Part shown: positions 1 to 6,988 of the stretch, piece by piece
Numbering within the stretch: the first letter of the stretch is position 1
How the letters are laid out: every line of letters starts with the position of its first letter
Source: Akkermansiaceae bacterium UBA956
GTDB taxonomy: Bacteria > Verrucomicrobiota > Verrucomicrobiia > Verrucomicrobiales > Akkermansiaceae
Length of the DNA: 9,163 nucleotides
Direction of reading: 5' to 3'
NCBI GenBank assembly: GCA_002293145.1
Contig: DBCO01000023.1
Coordinates: forward strand, 1 to 9,163
Program-made: the position numbers and the translations under genes
The notes under the pieces: model-generated
Database searches by the model: none
What the model saw: only the letters and a program-made list of their open reading frames with translations
Told to the model about the DNA's origin: nothing

Positions 1-8
1 ACCATTAC

Positions 9-29
9 TTTCAGTTTCACCCACTGAAA
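9..29. other. Small perfect hairpin of unknown role
   Basis: TTTCAGT (9-15) and ACTGAAA (23-29) form a perfect 7-bp stem around a 7-nt loop. No T-tract follows on the plus strand (a C-rich run does), so it is not a convincing intrinsic terminator. It could be the tail end of regulatory sequence belonging to a gene left of the window. Confidence 0.35.
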
Positions 30-38
30 TCCTCCCCC

Positions 39-62
39 CTTCGCGGCTTCGCGCACTTCGCG
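39..62. repeat. Three CTTCGCG heptamers in a short cluster
   Basis: CTTCGCG occurs at 39-45, 47-53 and 56-62 with spacers of one and two bases. It lies just left of the longer tandem array and has a different sequence, so the whole left flank is low-complexity intergenic repeat DNA. No coding potential is seen here. Confidence 0.55.
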
Positions 63-75
63 TTTAATCAAACCC

Positions 76-186
76 CCGACCTTCGACTTTCCGACCTTCG
101 ACTTTCCGACCTTCAACTTTCCGACCTTCAACTTTCCGACCTTCAACTTTCCGACCTTCGACTTTCCGACCTTCAACTTTCCGACC
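76..186. repeat. 15-bp tandem repeat array, seven full copies
   Basis: The unit CCGACCTTCGACTTT is repeated seven times without spacers (76-90, 91-105, 106-120, 121-135, 136-150, 151-165, 166-180), followed by a partial copy CCGACC at 181-186. The only variation is G or A at unit position 10, in the order G,G,A,A,A,G,A. Each unit holds a CGACTTT or CAACTTT heptamer, the reverse complement of the AAAGTCG heptamers at the right end of the window. The array ends 30 bp before the predicted -35 box of xylA. There are no spacers of CRISPR type. Copy number of such arrays often varies between strains; what this one does is unknown. Confidence 0.95.
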
Positions 187-215
187 CAATTGCCCATTAC
201 TGACACTGAATCCCC

Positions 216-244
216 TTGCATCCCCCTGGCTCTAACGCTATAGA
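216..244 (+). promoter_or_regulatory. Predicted xylA promoter, possibly giving a leaderless mRNA
   Basis: A sigma-70-like pair is visible: TTGCAT (216-221) as -35, a 17-bp spacer, and TATAGA (239-244) as -10. A start site about 7 nt past the -10 box falls at about 251, within a base or two of the A of the ATG at 252. No Shine-Dalgarno-like purine run precedes that ATG, consistent with a leaderless transcript. The TTG at 216, which could open a longer reading frame, is then part of the -35 box and not a start codon. This is a prediction by eye. Confidence 0.5.
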
Positions 245-251
245 TCGCGCC

Positions 252-1559
252 ATGGCGTATTTTCCCGACATTCCGAAAATTCAGTACGAGGGCCCTACCT
301 CGCGTAACCCCTTTGCATTCAAGCACTACAATCCCGATGAACTCATCGAGGGCAAAACCATGCGCGATCACATGCGCTTCGCCGCTGCCTATTGGCACGT
401 CATGCGCAATGGTCTCTCCGACCCCTTCGGCGGAGCCACCGCTCTGATGCCTTGGGATGACCAGTCCGATTCCGTGGACAACGCACTCAAGCGTGCCGAT
501 GTGTTTTTCGAATTCCTCGACAAAACTGGCATCGACTACTACTGCTTCCACGATCGCGACATCGCACCTGAGCTCAACAACCTCGCCGCATCCAATGCCG
601 CCCTCGATAAAGTCACCGATCACCTCAAAGGCCTGCAACAAGCTCACGGCAAAAAACTCCTCTGGGGCACCGCTTGCTTGTTCTCCCATCCCCGCTATTC
701 GCAAGGTGCTGGCACCTCGCCGAGCGCGGACGTTTTCGCTTACGGCGCGGCCCAAGTGAAAGCCGCCATGGATGCCACGCTCAAGCTCGGCGGTGAAGGA
801 TACACCTTCTGGGGCGGTCGCGAAGGCTACTCAACCCTGCTCAATACCGACATGAAACGTGAGCTCGATCACCTTGCCGCACTACTGCACATGGCCGTCG
901 ACTACGCGAAAAAAATTGGCTTCAAAGGTCAATTCTACATCGAGCCAAAACCACGCGAACCCTCCACTCACCAATACGATTCTGATTCCGCAGCCTGCCT
1001 CAACTTCCTGCGCGAATACGGCCTGATGGGTCACTTCAAGCTCAATTTGGAGACCAACCACGCCACCCTCGCCGGTCACACCATGCTTCATGAAATGACC
1101 GTTGCCATCGCTGCCGATTCTCTTGGCTCCATTGATGCCAACCAAGGCGACGAACTCATCGGCTGGGATACCGACCAGTTCCCCACCGACCTCTACCTCA
1201 CCACCAGCATCATGGAAAAAGTCCTCGAAATGGGCGGCTTCACCACCGGTGGCCTCAACTTCGATGCCAAGCGTCGTCGTGAGTCTCATGAGCCCGAGGA
1301 CCTCTACCACGCGCACATCGGCGGCATGGATGCCTTTGCTCGCGGCCTGAAATCTGCTGCCAAACTGCGTGCCGATGGCCGCATCGCCGAGTTCGTCGCC
1401 AAGCGCTACGATTCCTGGAACTCCGGCATCGGCGCCAAAGTCGAAGCCAAGCAGGTCAGCCTCGAAGACCTCAGCGCTTACGCCCTCGGCAACGGTGAGC
1501 CCACCATCGGCTCCGGTCGCCAAGAGCACCTGGAAAACCTGCTCAACGAGTTCATCTAA
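252..1559 (+). CDS. xylA: Xylose isomerase
   Basis: Cytoplasmic TIM-barrel metalloenzyme that interconverts D-xylose and D-xylulose at the entry of xylose catabolism, using two divalent metal ions. The 435-aa product from ATG 252 has the usual length (about 440) and aligns along its whole length with the E. coli enzyme as I remember it, one residue out of register. Active-site residues are all present: H100 and D103 in CFHDRD, E231 and K233 in EPKP, E267 and H270 in the LETNHATLAGH segment, D295, D306 and D308 in GWDTDQ, and D338 in NFDAK. A TTG at 216 would add 12 residues (HPPGSNAIDRA and the initiator) unlike the family, so it is rejected. No xylB or xylose transporter lies in the window. 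The coding strand is C-rich and most third positions are C or G, unlike the downstream operon. Its last 22 codons are duplicated near 8964-9032. Confidence 0.97.
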   Translation: MAYFPDIPKIQYEGPTSRNPFAFKHYNPDELIEGKTMRDHMRFAAAYWHVMRNGLSDPFGGATALMPWDDQSDSVDNALKRADVFFEFLDKTGIDYYCFHDRDIAPELNNLAASNAALDKVTDHLKGLQQAHGKKLLWGTACLFSHPRYSQGAGTSPSADVFAYGAAQVKAAMDATLKLGGEGYTFWGGREGYSTLLNTDMKRELDHLAALLHMAVDYAKKIGFKGQFYIEPKPREPSTHQYDSDSAACLNFLREYGLMGHFKLNLETNHATLAGHTMLHEMTVAIAADSLGSIDANQGDELIGWDTDQFPTDLYLTTSIMEKVLEMGGFTTGGLNFDAKRRRESHEPEDLYHAHIGGMDAFARGLKSAAKLRADGRIAEFVAKRYDSWNSGIGAKVEAKQVSLEDLSAYALGNGEPTIGSGRQEHLENLLNEFI

Positions 1560-1616
1560 GCAGCAATTTCCAACATCCTCCTTCCTCAAAAGCGGTGCCA
1601 AAAAGGCACCGCTTTT
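1490..1616 (+). repeat. Direct repeat, left copy (xylA 3' end plus terminator)
   Basis: This segment, from codon 413/414 of xylA through the terminator hairpin, recurs in the same orientation at 8963-9091. Over 1491-1583 I count only two mismatches (T1552 to C, T1567 to A). A few changes and a one-base insertion follow just before the hairpin, then the stem is again identical. Homology stops at the T-tract, after which the two flanks differ completely. Confidence 0.93.
1588..1616 (+). terminator. Rho-independent terminator of xylA
   Basis: AAAAGCGGTGCC (1588-1599) pairs perfectly with GGCACCGCTTTT (1605-1616) around an AAAAA loop, giving a 12-bp stem with a GC-rich core and a terminal T run. 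It begins 29 bases after the xylA stop codon. It should isolate xylA from the operon downstream. Confidence 0.9.
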
Positions 1617-1812
1617 CGCAATTTGGGATCAAAATGTATTGAATCAACAAAATTCCTAACGGTATTTTCACTAAGATACGTTAAATACTTGATTTACCGA
1701 TTTTTCAGATAGTTCAAGAATCTCGGAAAATACGCGTGCAGAGGGAAATGCGACATTGTTTTCCTCAATCGTCTGTTGCAATATAGCGAAAATGTAACAT
1801 TGAAAGTATCGC

Positions 1813-1821
1813 TGTTATAAG
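1813..1821 (+). promoter_or_regulatory. Candidate extended -10 promoter of the envelope operon
   Basis: TGTTATAAG (1813-1821) is an extended -10 element (TGnTATAA). The -35 region 17 bp upstream (about 1793-1798) is poor, as is common with extended -10 promoters. Transcription would begin near 1828, about 17 nt before the ATG at 1845. The rest of the 228-bp gap (1617-1844) is AT-rich, with no gene and no clear RNA or second hairpin. Confidence 0.4.
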
Positions 1822-1844
1822 TGGCTGCGAATAATGCTTACTGA

Positions 1845-2813
1845 ATGCGAGCGCAGCGTGTTTTGATTACTGGGGGTGCTGGATTCATTGGCTCCCATCT
1901 CACAGAGCGACTATTGTCAGATGGATGGCAGGTGACGGTTTTTGATGATTTTAATGATGCCTATGATCCACAAATTAAACGACAAAATCTTGCTGGTGTG
2001 CTGGATAATGTCGAGTTGATTGAAGGAGATATTCGCGATGCTGTTTTGGTTGAGCGTGCGTTTATGCATACGAAATTTGATTTGGTTGTGCATCTGGCCG
2101 CTCGTGCGGGAGTGCGTCCATCGATCCTGCACCCTAAACTTTATATGACGACGAATATTGAGGGCACGTTTAATTTGGTCGATGCATGCCGCCATCATGA
2201 GGTGCGGAATTTTGTTTTTGCATCGTCTTCTTCTGTGTATGGAGTCAATCGTAAGGTGCCATTCGCGGAGTCTGATGCCATCGAACGGACGATTTCTCCT
2301 TATGCGGCTACCAAATTGGCGTGTGAGCAAATCTGCTCAAATTACAGCCACCTTTTTGGCATGCGCTCGCGGTGTTTGCGATTTTTCACAGTCTACGGCC
2401 CTCGTCAGCGTCCGGATTTGGCGATTGCGCAGTTTACGCGTGCGATTCTTGATGACAAAATCGTGAAACGCTTTGGCAATGGTGAAACACGTCGAGATTA
2501 TACTTATGTTGATGATATTATTGAGGGCATAGTTCGCTCATTTGATGACAAAGGCAGCAACTATGAAGTCTTGAATCTGGGCGGCAGTGCGACCACACGT
2601 TTGTGTGATTTGATCGCAATGCTGGAAAATCTATTAGGGAAAAAAGCTCGACTCGTAGAGTTAGAGGAGCAGCTCGGAGACGTTCCACTAACCCATGCGG
2701 AGATCGGCAAAGCAAGAGAGTTGTTAGGCTGGGAGCCGAAAGTGGGCATACGCGACGGTTTGTCAAAGTATGTAGAGTGGGTGCAGCATAATCAATTGGT
2801 AGGGTGTCCGTAA
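1845..2813 (+). CDS. NAD-dependent UDP-sugar epimerase, probably UDP-glucuronate 4-epimerase
   Basis: Extended short-chain dehydrogenase/reductase of the GalE type, 322 aa, cytoplasmic, with no membrane segment. The Rossmann motif GGAGFIG is at 10-16, acidic residues for the NAD ribose at 34-35, HLAARAGVR at 83-91, a Ser strand SSSSVYG at 127-133, and the catalytic pair Y153/K157 in SPYAATK. DDFNDAYDP near 34-42, TVYGPRQRPD at 182-191 and RRDYTYVDDI at 216-225 are typical of the UDP-glucuronate 4-epimerase branch (LpsL/GAE type). T182 and R189 keep the spacing of residues that I recall binding the sugar carboxylate. The product would be UDP-galacturonate, but a UDP-glucose or UDP-HexNAc epimerase cannot be excluded. 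ATG 1845 gives the normal N-terminus, with no clear Shine-Dalgarno. First gene of the operon; its 3' end overlaps the next gene by 10 bp. Confidence 0.88.
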   Translation: MRAQRVLITGGAGFIGSHLTERLLSDGWQVTVFDDFNDAYDPQIKRQNLAGVLDNVELIEGDIRDAVLVERAFMHTKFDLVVHLAARAGVRPSILHPKLYMTTNIEGTFNLVDACRHHEVRNFVFASSSSVYGVNRKVPFAESDAIERTISPYAATKLACEQICSNYSHLFGMRSRCLRFFTVYGPRQRPDLAIAQFTRAILDDKIVKRFGNGETRRDYTYVDDIIEGIVRSFDDKGSNYEVLNLGGSATTRLCDLIAMLENLLGKKARLVELEEQLGDVPLTHAEIGKARELLGWEPKVGIRDGLSKYVEWVQHNQLVGCP

Positions 2814-4264
2814 GTTTCTGGAAAAAACATCTGGTTTGGGTCGTGTTGGTGGGGATTTTATTCATCAGGCTGATCTGGCATAGCTTTGCGCCGATAGGAT
2901 TATCAGGCGATGAGACATATTATTGGGATTGGAGTCGCATGCTGGATTGGGGATATTACAGCAAGCCCCCAGGGATTGCGTGGCTGAATGCCATAATTGG
3001 TTTGCTGAGTGGGCAGTCAGCCTTTGGGATCAAGGCAGGAGCAACGGTTCTCGCGACCTTGGCTTTTTATTTTCTTTTTCAAGCAGTTCGGCTGATTGCC
3101 AACGAAAAGGTTGCGTTTGCGACACTATTGGCTGTGCTGTTGTCACCAGGGAATATGATGCTGGGTTCTTTTCTCACGACGGATGGCCCACTAGTATTTT
3201 TCTGGAATCTGGGCTTATGGATGACCGTGCGGATCAAGATGGAGCAACGTGCGCCAGGTTATGTGTTTCTTGTATTATGGCTTTCTTTGGGAATTGGTGC
3301 ATTGTTTAAACAGATGATGTTGGTGCAAATCTTACTCATCTGGATCGGCTGCTGGTGGCTGAGACGTGATGTAATAAAACGCTGGGAACTGAGTGCCGCG
3401 ACTCTGGGTTCCTTACTATTTTTATTGCCGACTATTTTGTGGAATCGATCACATAACTGGATCACCATGGACCATACAGCTCATCATTTTGAAGCGGCTC
3501 TCATGAGCGTTGGTGCATTTTTTTCCCGCATCGGTTCGCTCTATGGCGTAACAGCAGTGTTGCTTTCGCCTGTTCTTTTTGCACTTAGCTTGTCTGCTTT
3601 GTGGCGAGTTAGTACAAGGCTGCGTGATGCAACAATAGGTGAAAAATTCTTCTGGCTATGGGGTGCGCTGCCTTTCTTTGTGGTATCGATCATGACACTG
3701 CGGCAGGAAGTGAATCCAAACTGGCCAGCGGTGTTTTTCTCTTCACTGGTAGCACTTACCGCACTCGTGTGGTCGCATCGTCTTTTGATATGGAAGCGAG
3801 CGTTGCTCGTTGGTCTAGGCTTTAGTCTGATTCTGATGTGTTTGCCGTTTTTTGTGGGAACGATCTATGAAAAGGGGTGGCTGAAGCCGCAGCGTCGTGG
3901 CTGGGAAGGCTATGATGCACTCGCTAAAATGGTTGATGAATATCGCCAGGAAAATGATGTCGTTATCGCAGTGGGGCACCGCTTCTGTGCATCACAGTTG
4001 GCCTTTCATTTACGAGGCCAGCCAAGGGTTTGGCTATGGAATGAAAGTCAGAAGGTGCGTTCCCAATATGATTTATGGCCGAAATTACCGAGTGACAAAG
4101 ACGTCATTGTCGTCCTAGAGAGCAGATCTTCCGATAAGCCGGTGGTTTTGCCAAAACTATTTTCCGGCGCGGAATATCTTGGATCTACTGTGCTTCACCC
4201 AGCGCGAACTGAGCACCAGTTTCAAATCTATCACATGCGCCGATCAAAGGAAATCGAGCATTAA
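2804..4264 (+). CDS. GT39-family (ArnT/PMT-like) membrane glycosyltransferase
   Basis: Integral membrane glycosyltransferase of 486 aa that should take a sugar from a polyprenyl-phosphate carrier and attach it to lipid A, core or another acceptor on the periplasmic face. The hallmark first loop is clear: GDETYYWDW at 35-43 with the acidic pair D36/E37, then GYYSKPPG at 50-57. LTTDGPL at 124-130 is a further family motif. Many hydrophobic segments run to about residue 355 (RxxLLVGLGFSLILMCLPFFVG), then a soluble, probably periplasmic tail of roughly 120 residues. The start is GTG 2804, inside the last codons of the epimerase (10-bp overlap), with a weak GGTAGG just upstream, so translational coupling is likely. 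The acceptor cannot be read from the sequence. Lacks the LAKGP motif of the second GT39 enzyme in this operon, so the two are not recent duplicates. Confidence 0.85.
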   Translation: MSVSFWKKHLVWVVLVGILFIRLIWHSFAPIGLSGDETYYWDWSRMLDWGYYSKPPGIAWLNAIIGLLSGQSAFGIKAGATVLATLAFYFLFQAVRLIANEKVAFATLLAVLLSPGNMMLGSFLTTDGPLVFFWNLGLWMTVRIKMEQRAPGYVFLVLWLSLGIGALFKQMMLVQILLIWIGCWWLRRDVIKRWELSAATLGSLLFLLPTILWNRSHNWITMDHTAHHFEAALMSVGAFFSRIGSLYGVTAVLLSPVLFALSLSALWRVSTRLRDATIGEKFFWLWGALPFFVVSIMTLRQEVNPNWPAVFFSSLVALTALVWSHRLLIWKRALLVGLGFSLILMCLPFFVGTIYEKGWLKPQRRGWEGYDALAKMVDEYRQENDVVIAVGHRFCASQLAFHLRGQPRVWLWNESQKVRSQYDLWPKLPSDKDVIVVLESRSSDKPVVLPKLFSGAEYLGSTVLHPARTEHQFQIYHMRRSKEIEH

Positions 4265-4293
4265 TTTGTCCTATTCAATTCCTAACAATTCCC

Positions 4294-4998
4294 ATGAAAT
4301 ACTCCATCATCATTCCGTTTTACAATGAGCAGGAAAATGCCGCCACCGTGATCAATGAAGTTTTGGAATCCAATCCAAATGCCGAGGTAATTGCAGTGGA
4401 TGACGGCTCAAAAGATCATACTCTTCGTGAACTTCAAGCCTTTGATAATCGCATTTTGATCTTAGCCGCAACCGCTAATCGCGGTCAGTCGGCAGCCATG
4501 TATGCCGGTATGCGCGCGGCCACTTATGACTGGATCGCGTTAATGGATGGCGATGGGCAAAATGACCCTGCTGATTTTCCTAAGCTCTATGATGAATTAT
4601 CCCGCAGCGGTGCCGACTTTGCGTGCGGCTACCGCGCAGTGCGCAAGGACACGGCGTCGCGGAGATGGGCTTCAAAAATCGCCAATAGCATCCGCCGCGC
4701 CTTCTTGAATGATGGGGTGCGCGATACCGGATGTTCGTTAAAAATGATGCGACGCGAGTGCGTCGATCACCTCGTGCCCTTTAATGGCATGCACCGCTAC
4801 ATTCCAGCCATGCTTATGCATGCAGGCTATCGATTTTCCGAAGTTGCCGTCAATCACCGTGGTCGTATTGCGGGGGTCAGTAAATACACGAACTGGGATC
4901 GTGCGTTGAGAGGCGTTTATGATTTGATCGGCGTTTCTTGGCTGCTGAAACGCAAAGTTCGTTTTGATACCAATAAAGCTAATAAGAATGTAATTTAA
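4294..4998 (+). CDS. GT2 polyprenyl-phosphate glycosyltransferase (DPM1/ArnC-like)
   Basis: Family 2 GT-A glycosyltransferase, 234 aa, expected to transfer a sugar from a nucleotide donor to undecaprenyl phosphate on the cytoplasmic face. Visible motifs: IIIPFYNEQEN at 5-15, VDDGSKDHT at 35-43 with the donor-binding D36/D37, DGDGQNDP at 85-92 holding the metal-binding D85 and D87, GCSLKMM at 146-152, and GMHRYIPAM at 165-173 followed by HRGRIAGVSKY at 188-198, all typical of the dolichol-phosphate mannosyltransferase/ArnC/RgtE group. Unlike ArnC it lacks C-terminal transmembrane helices; the adjacent LAB_N protein may supply a membrane anchor. It starts at ATG 4294, 29 bases after the GT39 gene, with no evident Shine-Dalgarno. 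The stop TAA shares its last A with the next ATG (TAATG). The sugar donor is not deducible; UDP-galacturonate from the first operon gene is the attractive guess. Confidence 0.88.
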   Translation: MKYSIIIPFYNEQENAATVINEVLESNPNAEVIAVDDGSKDHTLRELQAFDNRILILAATANRGQSAAMYAGMRAATYDWIALMDGDGQNDPADFPKLYDELSRSGADFACGYRAVRKDTASRRWASKIANSIRRAFLNDGVRDTGCSLKMMRRECVDHLVPFNGMHRYIPAMLMHAGYRFSEVAVNHRGRIAGVSKYTNWDRALRGVYDLIGVSWLLKRKVRFDTNKANKNVI

Positions 4999-5351
4999 TG
5001 AGAGTTGAAGACATGCTACCGAACGTGCTTGCCGATATGGATCAAGCGATATTTAACGGGAAAATTTTTGGTAAGGCGATACTGATCACGCCATGGAAAC
5101 TCATCGGCTACCTAGGTGTGCTGCTTTTTGGCGGCAGATGGCTACCGCAAATCTTAGCATCAAAGAAGGCCAAGCAAGTCAAAATGCCGCGAGTTTTTTG
5201 GATCATGTCGGTTTGTGGATCGGTATGCCTTTTGTGCTATTTTACGTTTGGAAAAAATGATTCCGTCGGGGTTTTATCGAATTTATTTCCTGCGTTTGTC
5301 GCGTTCTATAACCTCTATCTCGATTTGCGTCAAGGAGGAGCAAAACTATGA
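4998..5351 (+). CDS. Small LAB_N-domain membrane protein
   Basis: 117-aa membrane protein matching the lipid-A-disaccharide-synthase N-terminal domain (LAB_N), which despite its name is usually a stand-alone small protein beside GT2 and GT39 genes. Three hydrophobic segments are visible: about 30-45 (WKLIGYLGVLLFGGRW), 63-80 (VFWIMSVCGSVCLLCYF) and 88-105 (VGVLSNLFPAFVAFYNLY). The RWLPQ...K...MPRVFW...S..GS pattern and the NLYLDLR tail are the family's signature. The biochemical role is not settled; membrane tethering of the GT2 enzyme or help in flipping the polyprenyl-linked sugar is plausible. ATG 4998 overlaps the GT2 stop codon by one base, and its own stop overlaps the next start (ATGA), so the three products are probably made in fixed ratio. 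M6 at 5013 is an alternative start. Confidence 0.85.
   Translation: MRVEDMLPNVLADMDQAIFNGKIFGKAILITPWKLIGYLGVLLFGGRWLPQILASKKAKQVKMPRVFWIMSVCGSVCLLCYFTFGKNDSVGVLSNLFPAFVAFYNLYLDLRQGGAKL
5333..5338 (+). promoter_or_regulatory. Shine-Dalgarno AGGAGG before the second GT39 gene
   Basis: A consensus AGGAGG lies 9 nt before ATG 5348 and inside the end of the LAB_N gene. It is the only perfect ribosome binding site I see in the window, and it fixes the start of the second GT39 gene at the ATGA overlap. Confidence 0.85.
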
Positions 5352-6988
5352 GTAATCGAAATTGGATCATACTGATTTTCTGCGCGGGTCTGCTGATCTT
5401 GCTGCCGGGGATGTTTCAGCTGCCATTGATGGATCGCGATGAGCCTAGATTCTCTCGTGCTGCGGTAGAAATGATGGAGCGTAATGACTGGGCAGTGCCA
5501 TGGTTCAATGGCAATTTCCGCTTTGATAAACCACCGCTGACCTACTGGCTAATGATGCCCTTTCTCGCGATGGGTGGCGAAAGCGAAGCCGCGGTGAGAA
5601 TACCGACATTACTATCTACGCTGACCTGTGCATGGTTGATTTTCTCTTTTGGTAAAAGGCTTGGGTATACATCAAGCCGAGCCGCACTGGCTGCGATGGG
5701 CTGGTTGACATGCTTGCAAGTGCTGATTCACGGACGCACCGCAGTGGCGGATATGCATTTGATCGTCATGCTGATCGTATCCATGCGCTCGATGTGGGAG
5801 TTGGCGGTGGATGATCGCACCGATGTTTTTTGGAATCGTAAATGGTTTCATGTTTTGTGGATGTCGATGGGTATAGGATTTTTGGCAAAAGGTCCACTTG
5901 CGCTGGTAGTTCCGCTCGTGGCTCTGCTTTGTTCATTTTTATTAGAAAGGATTGGCTCAAGGGTGGGTAAATTTTACGCAGCGAAGTTGTTACGTTTCTG
6001 GGCTTTGGCTTTGTTGCCAGCACTGGCACTCATCGCACTGTGGGGGATTCCGGCTTTGGTGGCAACAAAGGGCTTGTTTTATGATGTAGGCATCGGCACG
6101 CACGTGGTTGATCGCGGCTTGGCAGGTTTTAATCAACGCAAGACAATCCCTGTGATTTATTATTTTCTTGTACTGCCCATTTTCTTTGCACCGTGGACGG
6201 GAGGGCTAGCAGATGCCATGAGCGCGATGCGCGGCAACAGGATGAATGAGCGCTATCTTGCCGCATGGGTTATGTCACCGTTATTGATTTTTTCGGGATA
6301 TGCCACACAGTTGCCACATTATATTTTACCAGCGTACCCCGCCTTATGTTTGTTGTTGGCTGGGGCGTGGAATCGTGGATCTAAGAAATGGAAAGCTATC
6401 CTCTCCGGTATACCCAGCACCTTTTTTTTGCTGCTCTCCGTTGCCGCTTGTTGGGGCGCATGGCAAGCAAGAGCGTTCGATGCCTCACTGTCTCACATGC
6501 TCATTGGGCTAGTTGTTTTTACGCTGAGTTTGTCGGTAGCATCGATTTGCTTCGGCCTGAGTCGGCTTTTTGCGGGTTTCGCTGCGATGACTGTCGCTAT
6601 AGTTGGGTATCAATGGCTGGCGATCTATGCGGCAAAAGCCCACGTGGTTAAACGGCTGGTCAATGCGGCGGGCACTCCATTTTCATCTCCTGCGTCTATC
6701 GGATACTCAGAGCCAAGTTTGGTTTGGTATGGCTCGACAACCTGGACATTCGCTAGTGAATACCCTGAGGCAGCAGATTTCCATGTTTTACTGGGTCGAC
6801 GCTGGCGAGCCGATGGAAAAACCTTAGCAGCGATCTGGCAGGGAAAATCGCCGGAGCCCACCCGCGTCGCCGATGAAGCGGCGATGAAGCTCGTGCCCGC
6901 TCATGCCGCCACTGTTCAGGGCTGGTCGGCGGCAGATAGCTCATGGGTTGAGCTTTTGTATTGGCGCGACTCACCTAAAGAGGACTGA
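5348..6988 (+). CDS. GT39-family ArnT-like membrane glycosyltransferase
   Basis: Polytopic inner-membrane glycosyltransferase, 546 aa, closer to ArnT than the first GT39 enzyme of the operon. The acidic first-loop motif MDRDEPRFSRA is at 28-38 (D29, D31, E32), FDKPPLTYW at 59-67, GRTAVADMH at 129-137, FLAKGPLALVVPL at 178-190 and THVVDRGLAGF at 251-261, all matching ArnT-type enzymes that move sugars from undecaprenyl phosphate to lipid A. About a dozen hydrophobic helices run to about residue 430. A soluble tail follows, with IGYSEPSLVWYG, the usual opening of the ArnT periplasmic C-terminal domain. The start is well supported by AGGAGG at 5333-5338 and the ATGA overlap with the LAB_N gene. 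Last gene of the operon. Its final 73 bp lie under the 3' end of the convergent PAP2 gene, so no separate terminator fits between them. The acceptor and transferred sugar are inferred only. Confidence 0.88.
   Translation: MSNRNWIILIFCAGLLILLPGMFQLPLMDRDEPRFSRAAVEMMERNDWAVPWFNGNFRFDKPPLTYWLMMPFLAMGGESEAAVRIPTLLSTLTCAWLIFSFGKRLGYTSSRAALAAMGWLTCLQVLIHGRTAVADMHLIVMLIVSMRSMWELAVDDRTDVFWNRKWFHVLWMSMGIGFLAKGPLALVVPLVALLCSFLLERIGSRVGKFYAAKLLRFWALALLPALALIALWGIPALVATKGLFYDVGIGTHVVDRGLAGFNQRKTIPVIYYFLVLPIFFAPWTGGLADAMSAMRGNRMNERYLAAWVMSPLLIFSGYATQLPHYILPAYPALCLLLAGAWNRGSKKWKAILSGIPSTFFLLLSVAACWGAWQARAFDASLSHMLIGLVVFTLSLSVASICFGLSRLFAGFAAMTVAIVGYQWLAIYAAKAHVVKRLVNAAGTPFSSPASIGYSEPSLVWYGSTTWTFASEYPEAADFHVLLGRRWRADGKTLAAIWQGKSPEPTRVADEAAMKLVPAHAATVQGWSAADSSWVELLYWRDSPKED

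Noticed and set aside
76..186. Tandem array as a CRISPR
   Set aside because: The units are contiguous 15-mers without unique spacers, and no cas gene is near.
216..251. TTG at 216 as an upstream start of xylA
   Set aside because: The extra 12 residues have no counterpart in xylose isomerases, there is no ribosome binding site, and the TTG forms the likely -35 box.
882..1601. 239-aa open frame on the minus strand inside xylA
   Set aside because: It is antisense to a clear xylA, has no recognisable motif, and arises from the strong C-ending codon bias of xylA, which suppresses stops on the other strand.
1680..1735. Weak pairing around CCGATTTTTC and GGAAAAT as an RNA element
   Set aside because: The stems are short and interrupted, and the region is AT-rich, so such pairings are not significant.
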